A stretch of DNA of 64,000 bases from CAZPNX01 sp964588285 (GTDB taxonomy: Bacteria > Edwardsbacteria > AC1 > EtOH8). The notes under the pieces are model-generated. The model was not told where the DNA came from. It made no database searches and worked only from the letters and a program-made list of their open reading frames with translations. Shown one piece after another: positions 50,706 through 59,383 of this stretch; positions within the stretch are counted from its first letter, which is position 1; each line of letters starts with the position of its first letter. A program made the translations under genes and the position numbers. The stretch is taken from positions 115,834 to 179,833 of the forward strand of contig CAZPNX010000002.1 of the NCBI GenBank assembly GCA_964588285.1, written 5' to 3'.

Positions 50706-51914
50706 ATGAACTGGCTGGGATTTCTGGGCCTGATGCGTCAGATCTACGGCCCGGGCCTGCCGGATCTGGATAAAATCCAGAAAAAGGGCCTGCTGGCAGT
50801 CAAGATCGGCCAGACCTTCGCCCTGCGGGCCGACTTTTTAGACGAGGCCAAATGCCGGCATTTAGCCAAGCTCTATAGGCAGACCCTTTCCCTGCCTGCC
50901 CAGGATATCGATCGCCTGTTAGAGAATACCCCTCCGGGCTGGCGGGATCATTTCGCCGAGATAGACCAGAAGCCTTTGGCCTCGGCCTCGGTGGGCCAGG
51001 TGCATCGGGCAAAACTGCGGGACGGCCGCCCGGTGGTGGTGAAACTTATCAAGGGTGATTTCGCCAATAAATTCGTACGCGATGTGCGCAGCCTGAAGCG
51101 CTTGGTCAACTTTGCCATCTTCTTCTATCCTAAACTGCAGAAGGTGGCCGATCCGGCCGGGATCTTGGAGCATATCGAGGAGTACACCTTAGCCGAACTG
51201 GATCTGCGCAACGAGGTGGCCCACGGCGATATCCTAAAACAGGTGCGCCAACAGAATCACGGCCGTTTCGGCCTCTCGGCCATGGCCTTTCCCGAAGTCT
51301 TCCGGGAGCTGTCCGGCGAGAAATTTTTAGTGACCGAGTTCATCCCGGGCCGGACCATAGACGAACTTCTGGATCGGGGCGAGCTGCCCTATCAGGTGCT
51401 GTTGAAGCTCTTCTCCATCCACGGTTTCTTCATCTTTGGCCCCGGGGTCTTCCACGGCGATATCCATCCCGGCAACATCATCGTCAACGATGGTAAACTA
51501 TATTTCATCGACACCGGGGCCCTGAGCCGGGTGGGCGAAAAGATACGTTTGGGACTGTTCCGCTTTTTTGAAGCCCTGGCCGAGTATGATTTTTCCGCCT
51601 GCGCCCAGCGGATCAACGAGATGGCGGAGAAGAAACTGGAGGGAGCCGCCTATCAAAGTTTCCGGGAAAAGTTCTTGGCGCTGTATCGCGATTTCCCCGA
51701 CACCACCGTGGCCCAGGTGTCGCTGACCAAAAAGATGATGGACACCATCAAGCTGGCGGTGCACTCCGGCATGGTGTTCGAGCGCGGCATGTACCCGGTC
51801 ATCAAGAGCCTGATGTACCTGGACGGGATGGTGCTTCGCTGCAAGCCGGAAGCGGTGCTGATTCGAGACATGCGGGGGCCGCTGGCTGATTTCAAAAGAG
51901 CGATATCAATATAA
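50706..51914 (+). CDS. ABC1/UbiB-family atypical kinase
   Basis: 402 residues with the family motifs KIGQTFALRADFL (KxGQ), the alanine-rich loop ASASVGQVHRA, catalytic HGDIHPGN and DTGAL in place of the usual DFG-like motif. UbiB proteins assist quinone or other isoprenoid lipid biosynthesis by an ATPase activity. No ubiquinone genes are here; a phytoene-desaturase-like gene followed it originally. The last 53 codons are repeated beyond the inserted TPR gene. The C-terminus has drifted (ends KRAISI against KKAISNEI in the distal copy). Confidence 0.88.
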   Translation: MNWLGFLGLMRQIYGPGLPDLDKIQKKGLLAVKIGQTFALRADFLDEAKCRHLAKLYRQTLSLPAQDIDRLLENTPPGWRDHFAEIDQKPLASASVGQVHRAKLRDGRPVVVKLIKGDFANKFVRDVRSLKRLVNFAIFFYPKLQKVADPAGILEHIEEYTLAELDLRNEVAHGDILKQVRQQNHGRFGLSAMAFPEVFRELSGEKFLVTEFIPGRTIDELLDRGELPYQVLLKLFSIHGFFIFGPGVFHGDIHPGNIIVNDGKLYFIDTGALSRVGEKIRLGLFRFFEALAEYDFSACAQRINEMAEKKLEGAAYQSFREKFLALYRDFPDTTVAQVSLTKKMMDTIKLAVHSGMVFERGMYPVIKSLMYLDGMVLRCKPEAVLIRDMRGPLADFKRAISI

Positions 51915-51986
51915 TTATGGGATTTTCCATGGGCAAAATGATCGATATCATTGGGGCTGGGGCCGGCAGGCTGCTGGCCTGCAACT
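51756..51986 (+). repeat. long direct repeat, copy A: ABC1 3' end plus vestigial crtI start
   Basis: About 230 bases matching 53325-53563. The first 150 bases are the end of the ABC1 gene at about 95 percent identity. They continue after the stop as a decayed copy of the desaturase start (ATGGGCAAAATGATCGATATC against the intact gene). The desaturase part is not expressed as such. Confidence 0.85.
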
Positions 51987-52062
51987 TTAGAGCAGTTCTT
52001 ATGAATGACACGCGGCCGGTGTCGGCGGTTATTGGCAGAGCCGTAGAAGTCCCTTGACAAAA

Positions 52063-53295
52063 ATGGACGATGTACGCATCGAGCGGGCTACAACGGGACG
52101 GACAGGGCTATCAAACCGAACGTTCAGGCACCATCCCCGGCAAATCTGGATAGACAGCGTCCAGGGCAGGCCTTTTCTACTCGATGTCAATCTTCGGCTT
52201 GCCAAGGTGCTTGATGAGCTGGGCAAATGGGACCGATGTCGAAATGTATATCGCTTGATTATAGACAATGTCGCACCGAACTCTCTCAACGCTGCCAAGG
52301 CTTGGCTTGGGCTGAGCGAGATCGAAAGACGGATGGGAAACGCCGATTCCTCCCTAGCGGCCGCCGTCGAATCATATCGCATCTCGATTGAATGCGGCGA
52401 CCCCGCCCACACCTGCAAGAGCCTAGGGACCATCGCCAATCATCATACCGAACACGGACGCTTTGACGAAGCGGTCGATGCCTACCGGCGGCAAATGGCC
52501 ATAGCCCAGGAATTGGATCTTTCCGATGCTCTTAGCAATTCCTACAACGGCTTGGGCGTGATCTACTCGCAACGGGGCGATTATCGAAAGGCCCTGGAGC
52601 ACTACTGCCAACGAACCGATCTTCTGACAAAAGCAAACGACCCCTTTAATCTCGCCATTACTTTGCTGAACATAGGCGCCCTTTATCTTCGGGAGGAAAA
52701 GTATGACCAAGCTCGAGATCATTTCGGCCGCGCTTTGAAAATTGCCGAACGCCACCGATTCAAGAGACTCATGGCCATGTGCACGATGAACCTGGCCTCG
52801 GTCGAAGCCGAAAAAGGCGATCACTCAACAGCCCTTGATTCTTACCGCAAATCATTGAATCTATTCCTATCATTGGGCGACAAACGACATATCGCTATGC
52901 TCGAAGGAAACATCGGTCTGGAGCTGCAATCGCTGGGATTCCTGCAACAGTCATTCGGCCATTATCGGCGCATGTTGCAGTTGGTAGAGCAGATCGGCGA
53001 TGTGCGTCAAACCATACACGCCTTGAGCTATCTTGGCTTGGTTTTATCGGAGATGGGTCGTTATCGCCTGGCGGAAAAGCTTTTCGTAAAATCGCTGTCC
53101 CTTGCCGAACGAATTGGCGACTGCGGCAATCGATGCCACATTGAAATGCACCTGGGTTCCCTGTTGAAAAAGGCTTCCAGATACAAAGAATCCATGATCC
53201 ACTACGAAGCCGCTCGGAAGCTTGCCCTTGAGATAGGTAACGAAAAGATGCTACTCAAGATACAGCAAGAATCAGACTCGGCATCATCATCCTGA
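52063..53295 (+). CDS. TPR-repeat protein inserted between ABC1 and crtI genes
   Basis: 410 residues from ATG 52063 (a TTG at 52054 extends it by three). After an odd basic leader come about nine TPR units (GRFDEAVDAYRRQMAIAQEL, GDYRKALEHYCQRTDLLTKA, EKYDQARDHFGRALKIAERH, GRYRLAEKLFVKSLSLAERI). No export or membrane signal. Codon use is less GC-biased than neighbours. The gene is bracketed by a 230-base direct repeat of the host junction, so it is a clear insertion. Role unknown; relatives at 11033-12899 occupy a similar bracketed position. Confidence 0.82.
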   Translation: MDDVRIERATTGRTGLSNRTFRHHPRQIWIDSVQGRPFLLDVNLRLAKVLDELGKWDRCRNVYRLIIDNVAPNSLNAAKAWLGLSEIERRMGNADSSLAAAVESYRISIECGDPAHTCKSLGTIANHHTEHGRFDEAVDAYRRQMAIAQELDLSDALSNSYNGLGVIYSQRGDYRKALEHYCQRTDLLTKANDPFNLAITLLNIGALYLREEKYDQARDHFGRALKIAERHRFKRLMAMCTMNLASVEAEKGDHSTALDSYRKSLNLFLSLGDKRHIAMLEGNIGLELQSLGFLQQSFGHYRRMLQLVEQIGDVRQTIHALSYLGLVLSEMGRYRLAEKLFVKSLSLAERIGDCGNRCHIEMHLGSLLKKASRYKESMIHYEAARKLALEIGNEKMLLKIQQESDSASSS

Positions 53296-53324
53296 TGAAA
53301 CAAAATACAAGGGGCGCCCATGAC

Positions 53325-53563
53325 GCGGTACACTCCGGCATGGTGTTCGAGCGCGGCATGTACCCGGTCATCAAGAGCCTGATGTACCTGGACGGGATGG
53401 TGCTTCGCTGCAGGCCGGAAGCGGTGCTGATTCGAGACATGCGGGGGCCGCTGGCCGATTTTAAGAAAGCAATATCAAATGAGATATAGAGGGGTATTAT
53501 GGCAAATAAGATCGCCATCATCGGGGCCGGGCCGGGCGGGCTGACCGCCGGCATGCTGCTGGC
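53325..53563 (+). repeat. long direct repeat, copy B: vestigial ABC1 3' end plus crtI start
   Basis: Carries a second, promoterless ABC1 tail (ends ADFKKAISNEI and TAG at 53487) and then the authentic start of the desaturase gene. Probably preserves the original junction sequence. Confidence 0.85.
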
Positions 53564-54983
53564 CAACAAAGGCTATCAGGTGAAGATATTCGAAAAGGAC
53601 AGCCGGGTGGGCGGCCGCAATCAGGCCATCAAACTGGGAGACTATACCTTCGATACCGGCCCCACCTTTCTGATGCTGTTAGAGGTGCTGGAGGAGACCT
53701 TCCGCGACGCCGGTCGGGACATGAACCAGCTTTTGGACCTTAAGCGGCTGGAGCCCATGTACCGCCTGCGGTTCCACCAAAGTGGTGATTTCTTCCCGGT
53801 GACCGACGAGCAGAAGATGCTCTCCGAGGTGGAGCGGGTCTTTCCGGGCGACGGCAGGAATTATCTTAAGTTCCGTAAAAACGAGGGTCAGAAATTCGAC
53901 TTGGTCTATCCCTGCCTCAAGGTGCCCTACGACAGCCTGCTTTCCTATCTCAAACCGCGCTTTATTAAAGCCATCCCCAAACTGGATCCGTTCGCTTCGG
54001 TTTACGACCGGCTGGCCAGCTACTTTATGCACGAGGACCTGCGCATTGCCATGACATTTCAGGCTAAATACTTAGGCATGTCCCCCTGGCAATGCCCGGC
54101 CACCTTCACCATCCTCTCGGTCATCGAGCACAAGTACGGCATCTACCATCCCATCGGCGGGCTCAATAAGATCTCCGAGGCCATGGCCCGATGCATCACC
54201 GAGGACGGGGGAAAGATACATCTCTCCACCCCGGTCAAGCAGGTCATTATCGAAAACCGGACCGCCAAAGGACTGCTGCTGGAGAACGGCGAAAAGATCG
54301 AGGCCGATGCCGTGATCATCAACCCGGACTTCGCCTGGGCCATGAGCCATCTGGTGCGGCCCGAGGACCGTAGGAAATACACCGATGCCAAACTGATAAA
54401 GATGGAATATTCGTGCTCCACCTTCATGCTCTACCTGGGCGTCAACAAGAAGTACGATATCCAGCATCACAATATCATCTTTGCAAAAAGCTACCGGGAC
54501 AATGTGGAGGCCATCGTCAAAACCAAGTCCCTTTACTCCGATCCTTCCATCTATATCCAGAACGCCAGCATTACCGACCCCACTTTGGCTCCGGCCGGCA
54601 AATCGGCTCTCTACATTTTGGTGCCCATCGCCAACCAGACCTCGGGCATTGATTGGACTAAGGAAAAGAGGTCCTTCCGCGATCTGGTCATCAGAACCAT
54701 CATGGATAAGACCGAGCTCAAGGATCTGGATCAGCACATCGAGGTGGAGAAGGTGATCACCCCGGCCGATTGGGAGCATGACTACAACATCTATAATGGC
54801 GCCACCTTCAACCTGAGCCACAAAATCTCCCAGATGCTCTCCTTCCGGCCGCACAATAAATTTGAAGAGTTTGACCACTGCTATCTGGTGGGCGGCGGCA
54901 CCCATCCCGGCTCCGGCCTGCCCACCATCTACCAGTCTGGCCGGATCGCAGCCGCCATGATCATGGGTACAGAAGTATCTTAA
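53499..54983 (+). CDS. phytoene desaturase-like FAD oxidoreductase (CrtI/CrtN family)
   Basis: 494 residues. The dinucleotide fold IAIIGAGPGGLTAGMLLANK opens the protein, GGRNQAIKLGDYTFDTGPT follows, and a C-terminal FAD signature is GGGTHPGSGLPTIYQSGR. This is the carotenoid desaturase/isomerase family. No phytoene synthase gene is adjacent, so carotenoid function is probable rather than shown. Its first 65 bases exist as a decayed copy upstream of the TPR insertion. Confidence 0.9.
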   Translation: MANKIAIIGAGPGGLTAGMLLANKGYQVKIFEKDSRVGGRNQAIKLGDYTFDTGPTFLMLLEVLEETFRDAGRDMNQLLDLKRLEPMYRLRFHQSGDFFPVTDEQKMLSEVERVFPGDGRNYLKFRKNEGQKFDLVYPCLKVPYDSLLSYLKPRFIKAIPKLDPFASVYDRLASYFMHEDLRIAMTFQAKYLGMSPWQCPATFTILSVIEHKYGIYHPIGGLNKISEAMARCITEDGGKIHLSTPVKQVIIENRTAKGLLLENGEKIEADAVIINPDFAWAMSHLVRPEDRRKYTDAKLIKMEYSCSTFMLYLGVNKKYDIQHHNIIFAKSYRDNVEAIVKTKSLYSDPSIYIQNASITDPTLAPAGKSALYILVPIANQTSGIDWTKEKRSFRDLVIRTIMDKTELKDLDQHIEVEKVITPADWEHDYNIYNGATFNLSHKISQMLSFRPHNKFEEFDHCYLVGGGTHPGSGLPTIYQSGRIAAAMIMGTEVS

Positions 54984-54987
54984 AAAG

Positions 54988-55419
54988 ATGCGGCTCTGGT
55001 CAATACATCCCAGATACCTGGACCGCCAGGGACTTTTGGCCCTGTGGCGCGAGGGGCTTTTAGCCCAGGCGGTGTTAGCAGGCAAAACCAGAGGATATCT
55101 TCGCCATCCCCAGCTGGAGAGGTTTAAAAGAGCCCGCCATCCCTTAGCCTCCATCGGGGCTTATCTATGGCATATCTATTCCGAGGCGGCCCGGCGCGGC
55201 TATTCATTCGATAAAAGCAAAATCCTAAGGCCAAGCGGAAAGATCAAACTCACCGTCACCCGGGGCCAGGTAGATTACGAAGTCACACACCTGGCCGGAA
55301 AGTTAAAGAAACGAGAACCGGCCAGGCGCCGGCTTCTTCTAAATTCCAAAAAAGTTCATCCCAATCCCATCTTCTCCATAAAAGCCGGACAGGTCGAAAA
55401 ATGGGAAAAGTTGAAATAG
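54988..55419 (+). CDS. pyrimidine dimer DNA glycosylase / endonuclease V homologue
   Basis: 143 residues matching the T4 endonuclease V family: MRLWSIHPRYLDRQGLLALW at the N-terminus, then GKTRGYLRHPQLERFKRARH. These enzymes cut the glycosyl bond of UV-induced cyclobutane dimers and nick the backbone. The N-terminal amine and the glutamate in the WREG segment are the expected catalytic groups. Five bases follow the desaturase, so the two are likely co-transcribed with the next gene: a UV-stress unit. Confidence 0.85.
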   Translation: MRLWSIHPRYLDRQGLLALWREGLLAQAVLAGKTRGYLRHPQLERFKRARHPLASIGAYLWHIYSEAARRGYSFDKSKILRPSGKIKLTVTRGQVDYEVTHLAGKLKKREPARRRLLLNSKKVHPNPIFSIKAGQVEKWEKLK

Positions 55420-55439
55420 GTTCGGAAAGGCCTAAATCC

Positions 55440-56435
55440 ATGACAAAGCGCCGAATAGCTGTGGATTCCGCCCTCCGCCCCGTGGTCGTCGTCAGCCGCT
55501 GTCTGGAGTTCGCCCCATGCCGCTACAACGGCCTGATGATATCCTCCGAGATGGTGCGCCGCCTGAAGGATTTTGTGGATTTCATCCCCGTCTGCCCCGA
55601 GATGGAGATCGGCCTGGGCGTGCCCCGGGATCCCATCAGGGTCATCGAGAAAAACGGCCAATGCCGCCTCTATCAGCCAGCCACCGAACGGGATTGCACT
55701 TTGGACATGGAGCGTTTCGCCGACAAGTTCCTTTCGGACCTTGAAGGGGTGGACGGTTTCATCCTTAAATCGCGTTCCCCCTCCTGCGGCATCAAGGATG
55801 TCAAGGTCTACCCTGGATCGGAACCCAAGCTCTCGCCCTCCACCGGGAAGGGTATCGGGTTCTTCGGAGAAAAGGTTTTAAACCGCTTCCCCGGCCTGGC
55901 GGTCGAGGACGAGGGCCGGCTAGAGAGCTTGGAGATCCGGGAGCACTTCCTGTCGCGCCTCTGGGCCCTGGCCGACCTAAGGGCCGTGGGCCGCACCGGC
56001 CGCATGGAGGCCCTGGTGGCCTTTCACTCGAGGCGCAAGCTCCAGCTGATGGCCGCCAGCCAGAAGGAGTTGCGGTTATTGGGACGCATCGTCGCCAACG
56101 CCGAACGAAAACCCTATAACCTTGTCTTCGGCCAATACGCCTCTGGGTTCCGGGCCGCGCTATCGCGCCGGCCGCGATTCACCGCCAACCTCAACGTGCT
56201 GATGCACGCCCTGGGGTACTTCAAGGACGGGCTCTCGGCAGACGAGAAGCGCTTTTTCCTGAACCAGCTGGAGGCCTACCGCCGCGGCCGCCTGCCCCTG
56301 GGTGCCGTCCTGAGCATCACGCGCTCCTGGATAATACGTTTCGGACAAAGCTATCTGAGCGAGCAGTCATTTTTCCACCCCTTTCCCGAGGAGTTGGCCT
56401 ATCTGGCCGATTCCGCCAAGGGACGTCGGAAGTAA
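55440..56435 (+). CDS. DUF523 and DUF1722 protein (YbgA-like)
   Basis: 331 residues. The N-terminal DUF523 domain has cysteines in VVSRCLEFAPCRYNG and SRSPSCGIKDV; the C-terminal DUF1722 domain (from about 185; LVAFHSRRKLQLMAASQKEL, LNVLMHALGYFKDGLSADEK) matches E. coli YbgA, which lies beside photolyase phr. Function unknown; the conserved link with UV repair genes is kept here by the endonuclease V homologue just upstream (21 bases). ATG 55440 chosen; the frame runs back to 55401. Confidence 0.88.
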   Translation: MTKRRIAVDSALRPVVVVSRCLEFAPCRYNGLMISSEMVRRLKDFVDFIPVCPEMEIGLGVPRDPIRVIEKNGQCRLYQPATERDCTLDMERFADKFLSDLEGVDGFILKSRSPSCGIKDVKVYPGSEPKLSPSTGKGIGFFGEKVLNRFPGLAVEDEGRLESLEIREHFLSRLWALADLRAVGRTGRMEALVAFHSRRKLQLMAASQKELRLLGRIVANAERKPYNLVFGQYASGFRAALSRRPRFTANLNVLMHALGYFKDGLSADEKRFFLNQLEAYRRGRLPLGAVLSITRSWIIRFGQSYLSEQSFFHPFPEELAYLADSAKGRRK

Positions 56436-56449
56436 GGGCTGAAAATAAC

Positions 56450-56478
56450 TTGACAAACGGCCCGACCTGAATTATTGT
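56450..56478 (+). promoter_or_regulatory. promoter of the PilZ gene
   Basis: TTGACA at 56450-56455, 17-base spacer, TATTGT at 56473-56478; start codon at 56522. Confidence 0.7.
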
Positions 56479-56521
56479 TAACAGAGTTTTTCATTGTTTT
56501 TCTTTATGAAGGGAACCTTAT

Positions 56522-56887
56522 ATGGCAACAAAAAGGATTGTTACCGAGCGCCGCCGCTTCCTGCGCCTGCCCCTGGCCATCGACGTTTATTACAAGGCCA
56601 TGGACGAGTTGATCGACACCTCGGGGCTCAGGGCCTCAAAAGCCCGCAATCTGTCGCCCGGTGGGCTCCTCTTCCGGTCGTCCTTCAGAATGAAGCTGGG
56701 AACCATTATCCAGCTGATGCTGGAGTTCACCCACCGCGGCCGGCGGCGGCGTATTCCGGCCCTGGCCCGGGTGGCCTATTGCCAGCAGCTGTCAAAGCAG
56801 CGCTTCGAGATCGGGGCCGGCTTCGTGGACATCTTTCCCAAGGACTTGGAGTTTCTCAAGTCTCTCTCCTCAAAGATCAAGGCTTGA
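56522..56887 (+). CDS. PilZ-domain protein
   Basis: 121 residues, one PilZ domain. The c-di-GMP-binding motif RRRFLRLPL is present; the second motif reads NLSPGGL where the usual D/NxSxxG is expected, so binding is probably retained. A single-domain PilZ effector of this kind signals through a partner. ATG 56522 with own promoter. Confidence 0.8.
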   Translation: MATKRIVTERRRFLRLPLAIDVYYKAMDELIDTSGLRASKARNLSPGGLLFRSSFRMKLGTIIQLMLEFTHRGRRRRIPALARVAYCQQLSKQRFEIGAGFVDIFPKDLEFLKSLSSKIKA

Positions 56888-56915
56888 CCCCGGAGGGCGA
56901 TTTTGGTTCAGGCCC

Positions 56916-56945
56916 TTTACAATGCCGCTCTAAAAATAGTATAAT
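56916..56945 (+). promoter_or_regulatory. promoter of tRNA-Val
   Basis: TTTACA at 56916-56921, 18-base spacer, TATAAT at 56940-56945, 11 bases upstream of the tRNA. Confidence 0.6.
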
Positions 56946-56956
56946 ATTGGGGTTAG

Positions 56957-57035
56957 GGGCGGTTAGCTCAGTTTTGGTTAGAGCGCATGCTTGACATGCA
57001 TGAGGTCACAGGTTCAAGTCCTGTACCGCCCACCA
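56957..57035 (+). tRNA. tRNA-Val (GAC)
   Basis: Acceptor GGGCGGT/ACCGCCC, D arm GCTC/GAGC, anticodon stem CATGC/GCATG with loop TTGACAT holding GAC, T arm ACAGG/CCTGT. CCA is encoded. The 12-base word GTACCGCCCACC from its 3' end recurs at 57069-57080. Confidence 0.94.
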
Positions 57036-57451
57036 AGATATCATGGCTGCAACCCAGCGATAGGCGGGGTACCGCCCACCCCAGCTCCTGTTTCTCTGCC
57101 GGATGACAAGAACAACGCCGTCACTGCCCGATTTATGCTTCATCGTCAGATACCACGGACTCATCCCTGCTTTGGTCCCGATCCGAAGCCTCGGATGTTG
57201 GGACTATCGGATGGCACCAAGGTGCGTCAGCCATAACCAGGCGACGCACTTTTTTCTTTCTGTTGTTATATCTGACTCGAAATTATCTCTGCGAATGATT
57301 CTCCTCGCAGCAAGCTGCGAGTTATCTTAAGGTAGATTAATTGTATGAAAACCTACGGTTTTCATCCTTTCCCTGAAAGGTAACCTCGAAGCAAGCTTAG
57401 AGGAATAGTTGATTAAAAAATCAATCAAAAGAGGTACCCCGAAAGCTCTCC
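57036..57451 (+). other. non-coding stretch with terminator and hairpins
   Basis: No gene supported. After a short repeat of the tRNA end (57069) comes a structured segment (paired GATCCGAAGCCTCGGAT) up to a terminator at 57222. Beyond this are AT-rich hairpins: CTCGCAGCAAGCTGCGAG (57303-57320), GAAAACC/GGTTTTC, TTGATT/AATCAA. It may be a leader of the zinc-ribbon gene; I cannot name a riboswitch. Confidence 0.45.
57222..57256 (+). terminator. intrinsic terminator downstream of tRNA-Val
   Basis: Stem GTGCGTC/GACGCAC with an inner GCC/GGC pairing, followed by six T residues. Confidence 0.75.
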
Positions 57452-58183
57452 ATGAGACAGATACTCGAAACCCTAACCCGAGCCCAGGAGCTGGACAGCG
57501 CCATAAAGTCCATGGAGGAGCAAATGGCCCGTTTGCCCTCGGAACTGGCCGCCATAGATTCAGAGGTGTCTGCGGCTGAGGGGGAGCTGGCCGGAATCAA
57601 ACAGAGGCGTCAGTCCCTGGATAAAAACCGCCGGGCTCTGGAACAGCAGGTGGAAGAAGCCAACCAGAATATCAAGAAGCATCAGCGGCAGGTATTCGAG
57701 GTCAAGACCAACAAGGAATACACGGCCATGCTCCATGAGATCGAGGGCGAAAAGAAAAAGGTCTCGGAGATGGAGGAGAAGATATTGGCCCTGATGGAGG
57801 AGGCCGACGGCTTGGCCGAATCGGAGCGCCGTTCGACGGACAGGGCCGACCAGATACGCCGGGAGGCTGATGCCAAGCGGGCGGAAATAAAGGCCCGGGC
57901 CCAGGCCACCGAAGCCAAACTGGCCGCATCCGCGGCCGCCCGGAAGTCCGAGCTTGAAGGCCTCCCGCCCGAGGTCCTGGCCGTATATCAAAGGGTGTCC
58001 CGAGGAAGGGGCGGGCTGGCAGTGGTGCCCATGGTCGGAGGCGCCTGCGGCGGATGCTTTGCCAATCTGCCCACCAGGCTGACGGTCGAGGTCAAGGCCA
58101 TGGAGGAGCTGGTCACCTGCGAGGCCTGCGGCCGGATCCTGGTATGGAGGCCTGAGGAAGGGCTAACGGAAGCAAAAAGCTAA
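57452..58183 (+). CDS. coiled-coil zinc-ribbon protein (DUF164 family)
   Basis: 243 residues. A long coiled coil (about 15-175; LTRAQELDSAIKSMEEQMAR on) precedes a C4 zinc ribbon, CGGC near 198 and CEAC near 227. This family is widespread and sits beside RNase H and RNase P RNA genes in many genomes, as here; its function is not established. GAGG upstream is distant, so start ATG 57452 is moderately sure. Confidence 0.85.
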   Translation: MRQILETLTRAQELDSAIKSMEEQMARLPSELAAIDSEVSAAEGELAGIKQRRQSLDKNRRALEQQVEEANQNIKKHQRQVFEVKTNKEYTAMLHEIEGEKKKVSEMEEKILALMEEADGLAESERRSTDRADQIRREADAKRAEIKARAQATEAKLAASAAARKSELEGLPPEVLAVYQRVSRGRGGLAVVPMVGGACGGCFANLPTRLTVEVKAMEELVTCEACGRILVWRPEEGLTEAKS

Positions 58184-58264
58184 GCCCGCCGCTGGCTCAT
58201 CAGCCGTTTCAGATCATCGGAGCCAAAACCCTGTCTAACATTGAAAATACACCGGGAGAAAGCC

Positions 58265-58858
58265 ATGAAGAAAGTTGACACCTCGGATCAGGCTAAAGGA
58301 ACGTTGCCTGTCAGAATGTCCAAGGTGCTCAAGAAGCTGGCCTCGGGCCACAAGATCGAGGAGATATCGCTGGCCGAGGGCTGCACCAAGGATTCCCTCA
58401 AGGAAGCCCTGTTCGCCCTAGCCGACAGAATTGATGAAGAATTCGGACTGGGCCAGGTGACCCTGGCCATTGACGGAGCCTCGCGCGGCAACCCCGGGCC
58501 GGCCGGCATTGGGGCCGCCATCATCGACAGCCACGGCCGGTCCCTGGCCGAGCTCAGCCGCTATATCGGAAAAGCTACCAACAACGAGGCCGAATATCAG
58601 GCCCTGATCTTGGGCCTGGAGCTGGCCAAGGAGAGAAAACACCAAAGCATTCTCATCCAAACCGACAGCGAGCTTATGGCCAAGCAGCTCCGGGGCGAAT
58701 ACCGGATCAAGGAACCCCGGCTTCAGCAGCATTTCGCCAAGGCCCACAAGCTGCTGGAGGGCTTCAAGCACTGGGAGATCAAACATGTCCCCCGAGTGCA
58801 GAACCGTCTGGCCGACCGGCTCTCCAACATCGCTATTGACAAGCATATCGAAGGATAG
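58265..58858 (+). CDS. RNase HI-like ribonuclease
   Basis: 197 residues from ATG 58265 (GGGAGAAAGCC upstream; the frame extends eight codons further to 58241). A helical N-terminal part (KVLKKLASGHKIEEISLAEG) precedes an RNase H domain with acidic residues in LAIDGASRGNPGPAG, NNEAEYQALILG, QTDSELMAKQL and ADRLSN. It cleaves RNA in RNA-DNA hybrids. Eleven bases separate it from the RNase P RNA gene. Confidence 0.88.
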   Translation: MKKVDTSDQAKGTLPVRMSKVLKKLASGHKIEEISLAEGCTKDSLKEALFALADRIDEEFGLGQVTLAIDGASRGNPGPAGIGAAIIDSHGRSLAELSRYIGKATNNEAEYQALILGLELAKERKHQSILIQTDSELMAKQLRGEYRIKEPRLQQHFAKAHKLLEGFKHWEIKHVPRVQNRLADRLSNIAIDKHIEG

Positions 58859-58869
58859 TAAGATTACAT

Positions 58870-59325
58870 GGTGACAGGATCGGACGGCCGCTCCGTCGCA
58901 GCCTTTTAAGCGAAGGCGGAGAGGAAAGTCCGAGCTCCATCGGGCAGGCAGCCCCGCCAACAGCGGGGGGTCCGGACCGGGAAATCGGCCGGCCACGGAA
59001 AGTGCCACAGAAAAGATACCGCCGGACAGGGGCGGAATGTATTCCGCCCCTGTCCGGCAAGGGTGAAAAGGCGAGGTAAGAGCTCACCGCTCCCAGGCGC
59101 AAGCCGGGAGGCACGGCAAACCCCTGCCGGAGAAAGACCAAATAGATCGCGCCGTCCCCCTGCCTGCGGCGGGGGGTTAAGGACGGCCCGTCCGAAAGCC
59201 CAGCCACGGCTGGGCAGGCGTGAGGGTAGGTCGCTTGACTCCGATTTTATCGGAGCTAGAGAGATGGCCGTCGCCCCCCGCCCTCGGCGAGGGAGCACAG
59301 AACTCGGCTTACAGATCCTGTCACC
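58870..59325 (+). ncRNA. rnpB: RNase P RNA (bacterial class A)
   Basis: The conserved core is present: GAGGAAAGTCCGAGCTCC (5' P4) near 58919 and ACAGAACTCGGCTTACAG (3' P4) near 59296. The ends pair as P1 (GGTGACAGGATC with GATCCTGTCACC). A long perfect hairpin (CCGGACAGGGGCGGAAT and its inverse, about 59023-59060) expands P12. About 456 bases, somewhat long because of expanded helices. It matures tRNA 5' ends. An overlapping coding frame is a shadow. Confidence 0.93.
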
Positions 59326-59383
59326 CATCAAGGTTACACTTGGTCCCGAGAAGATCGGGATCAATTTTTCTATAACATATCCT

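Noticed and set aside
56990..56995. TTGACA near 56990 as a promoter
   Set aside because: It is the anticodon loop of tRNA-Val.
57100..57256. Riboswitch between tRNA-Val and the zinc-ribbon gene
   Set aside because: Some pairing is visible but none of the conserved cores I know (c-di-GMP, SAM, glycine, TPP, cobalamin) could be matched.
59063..59383. N-terminal extension of RecJ
   Set aside because: The extension lies inside RNase P RNA; the family start is at the ATG 59384.
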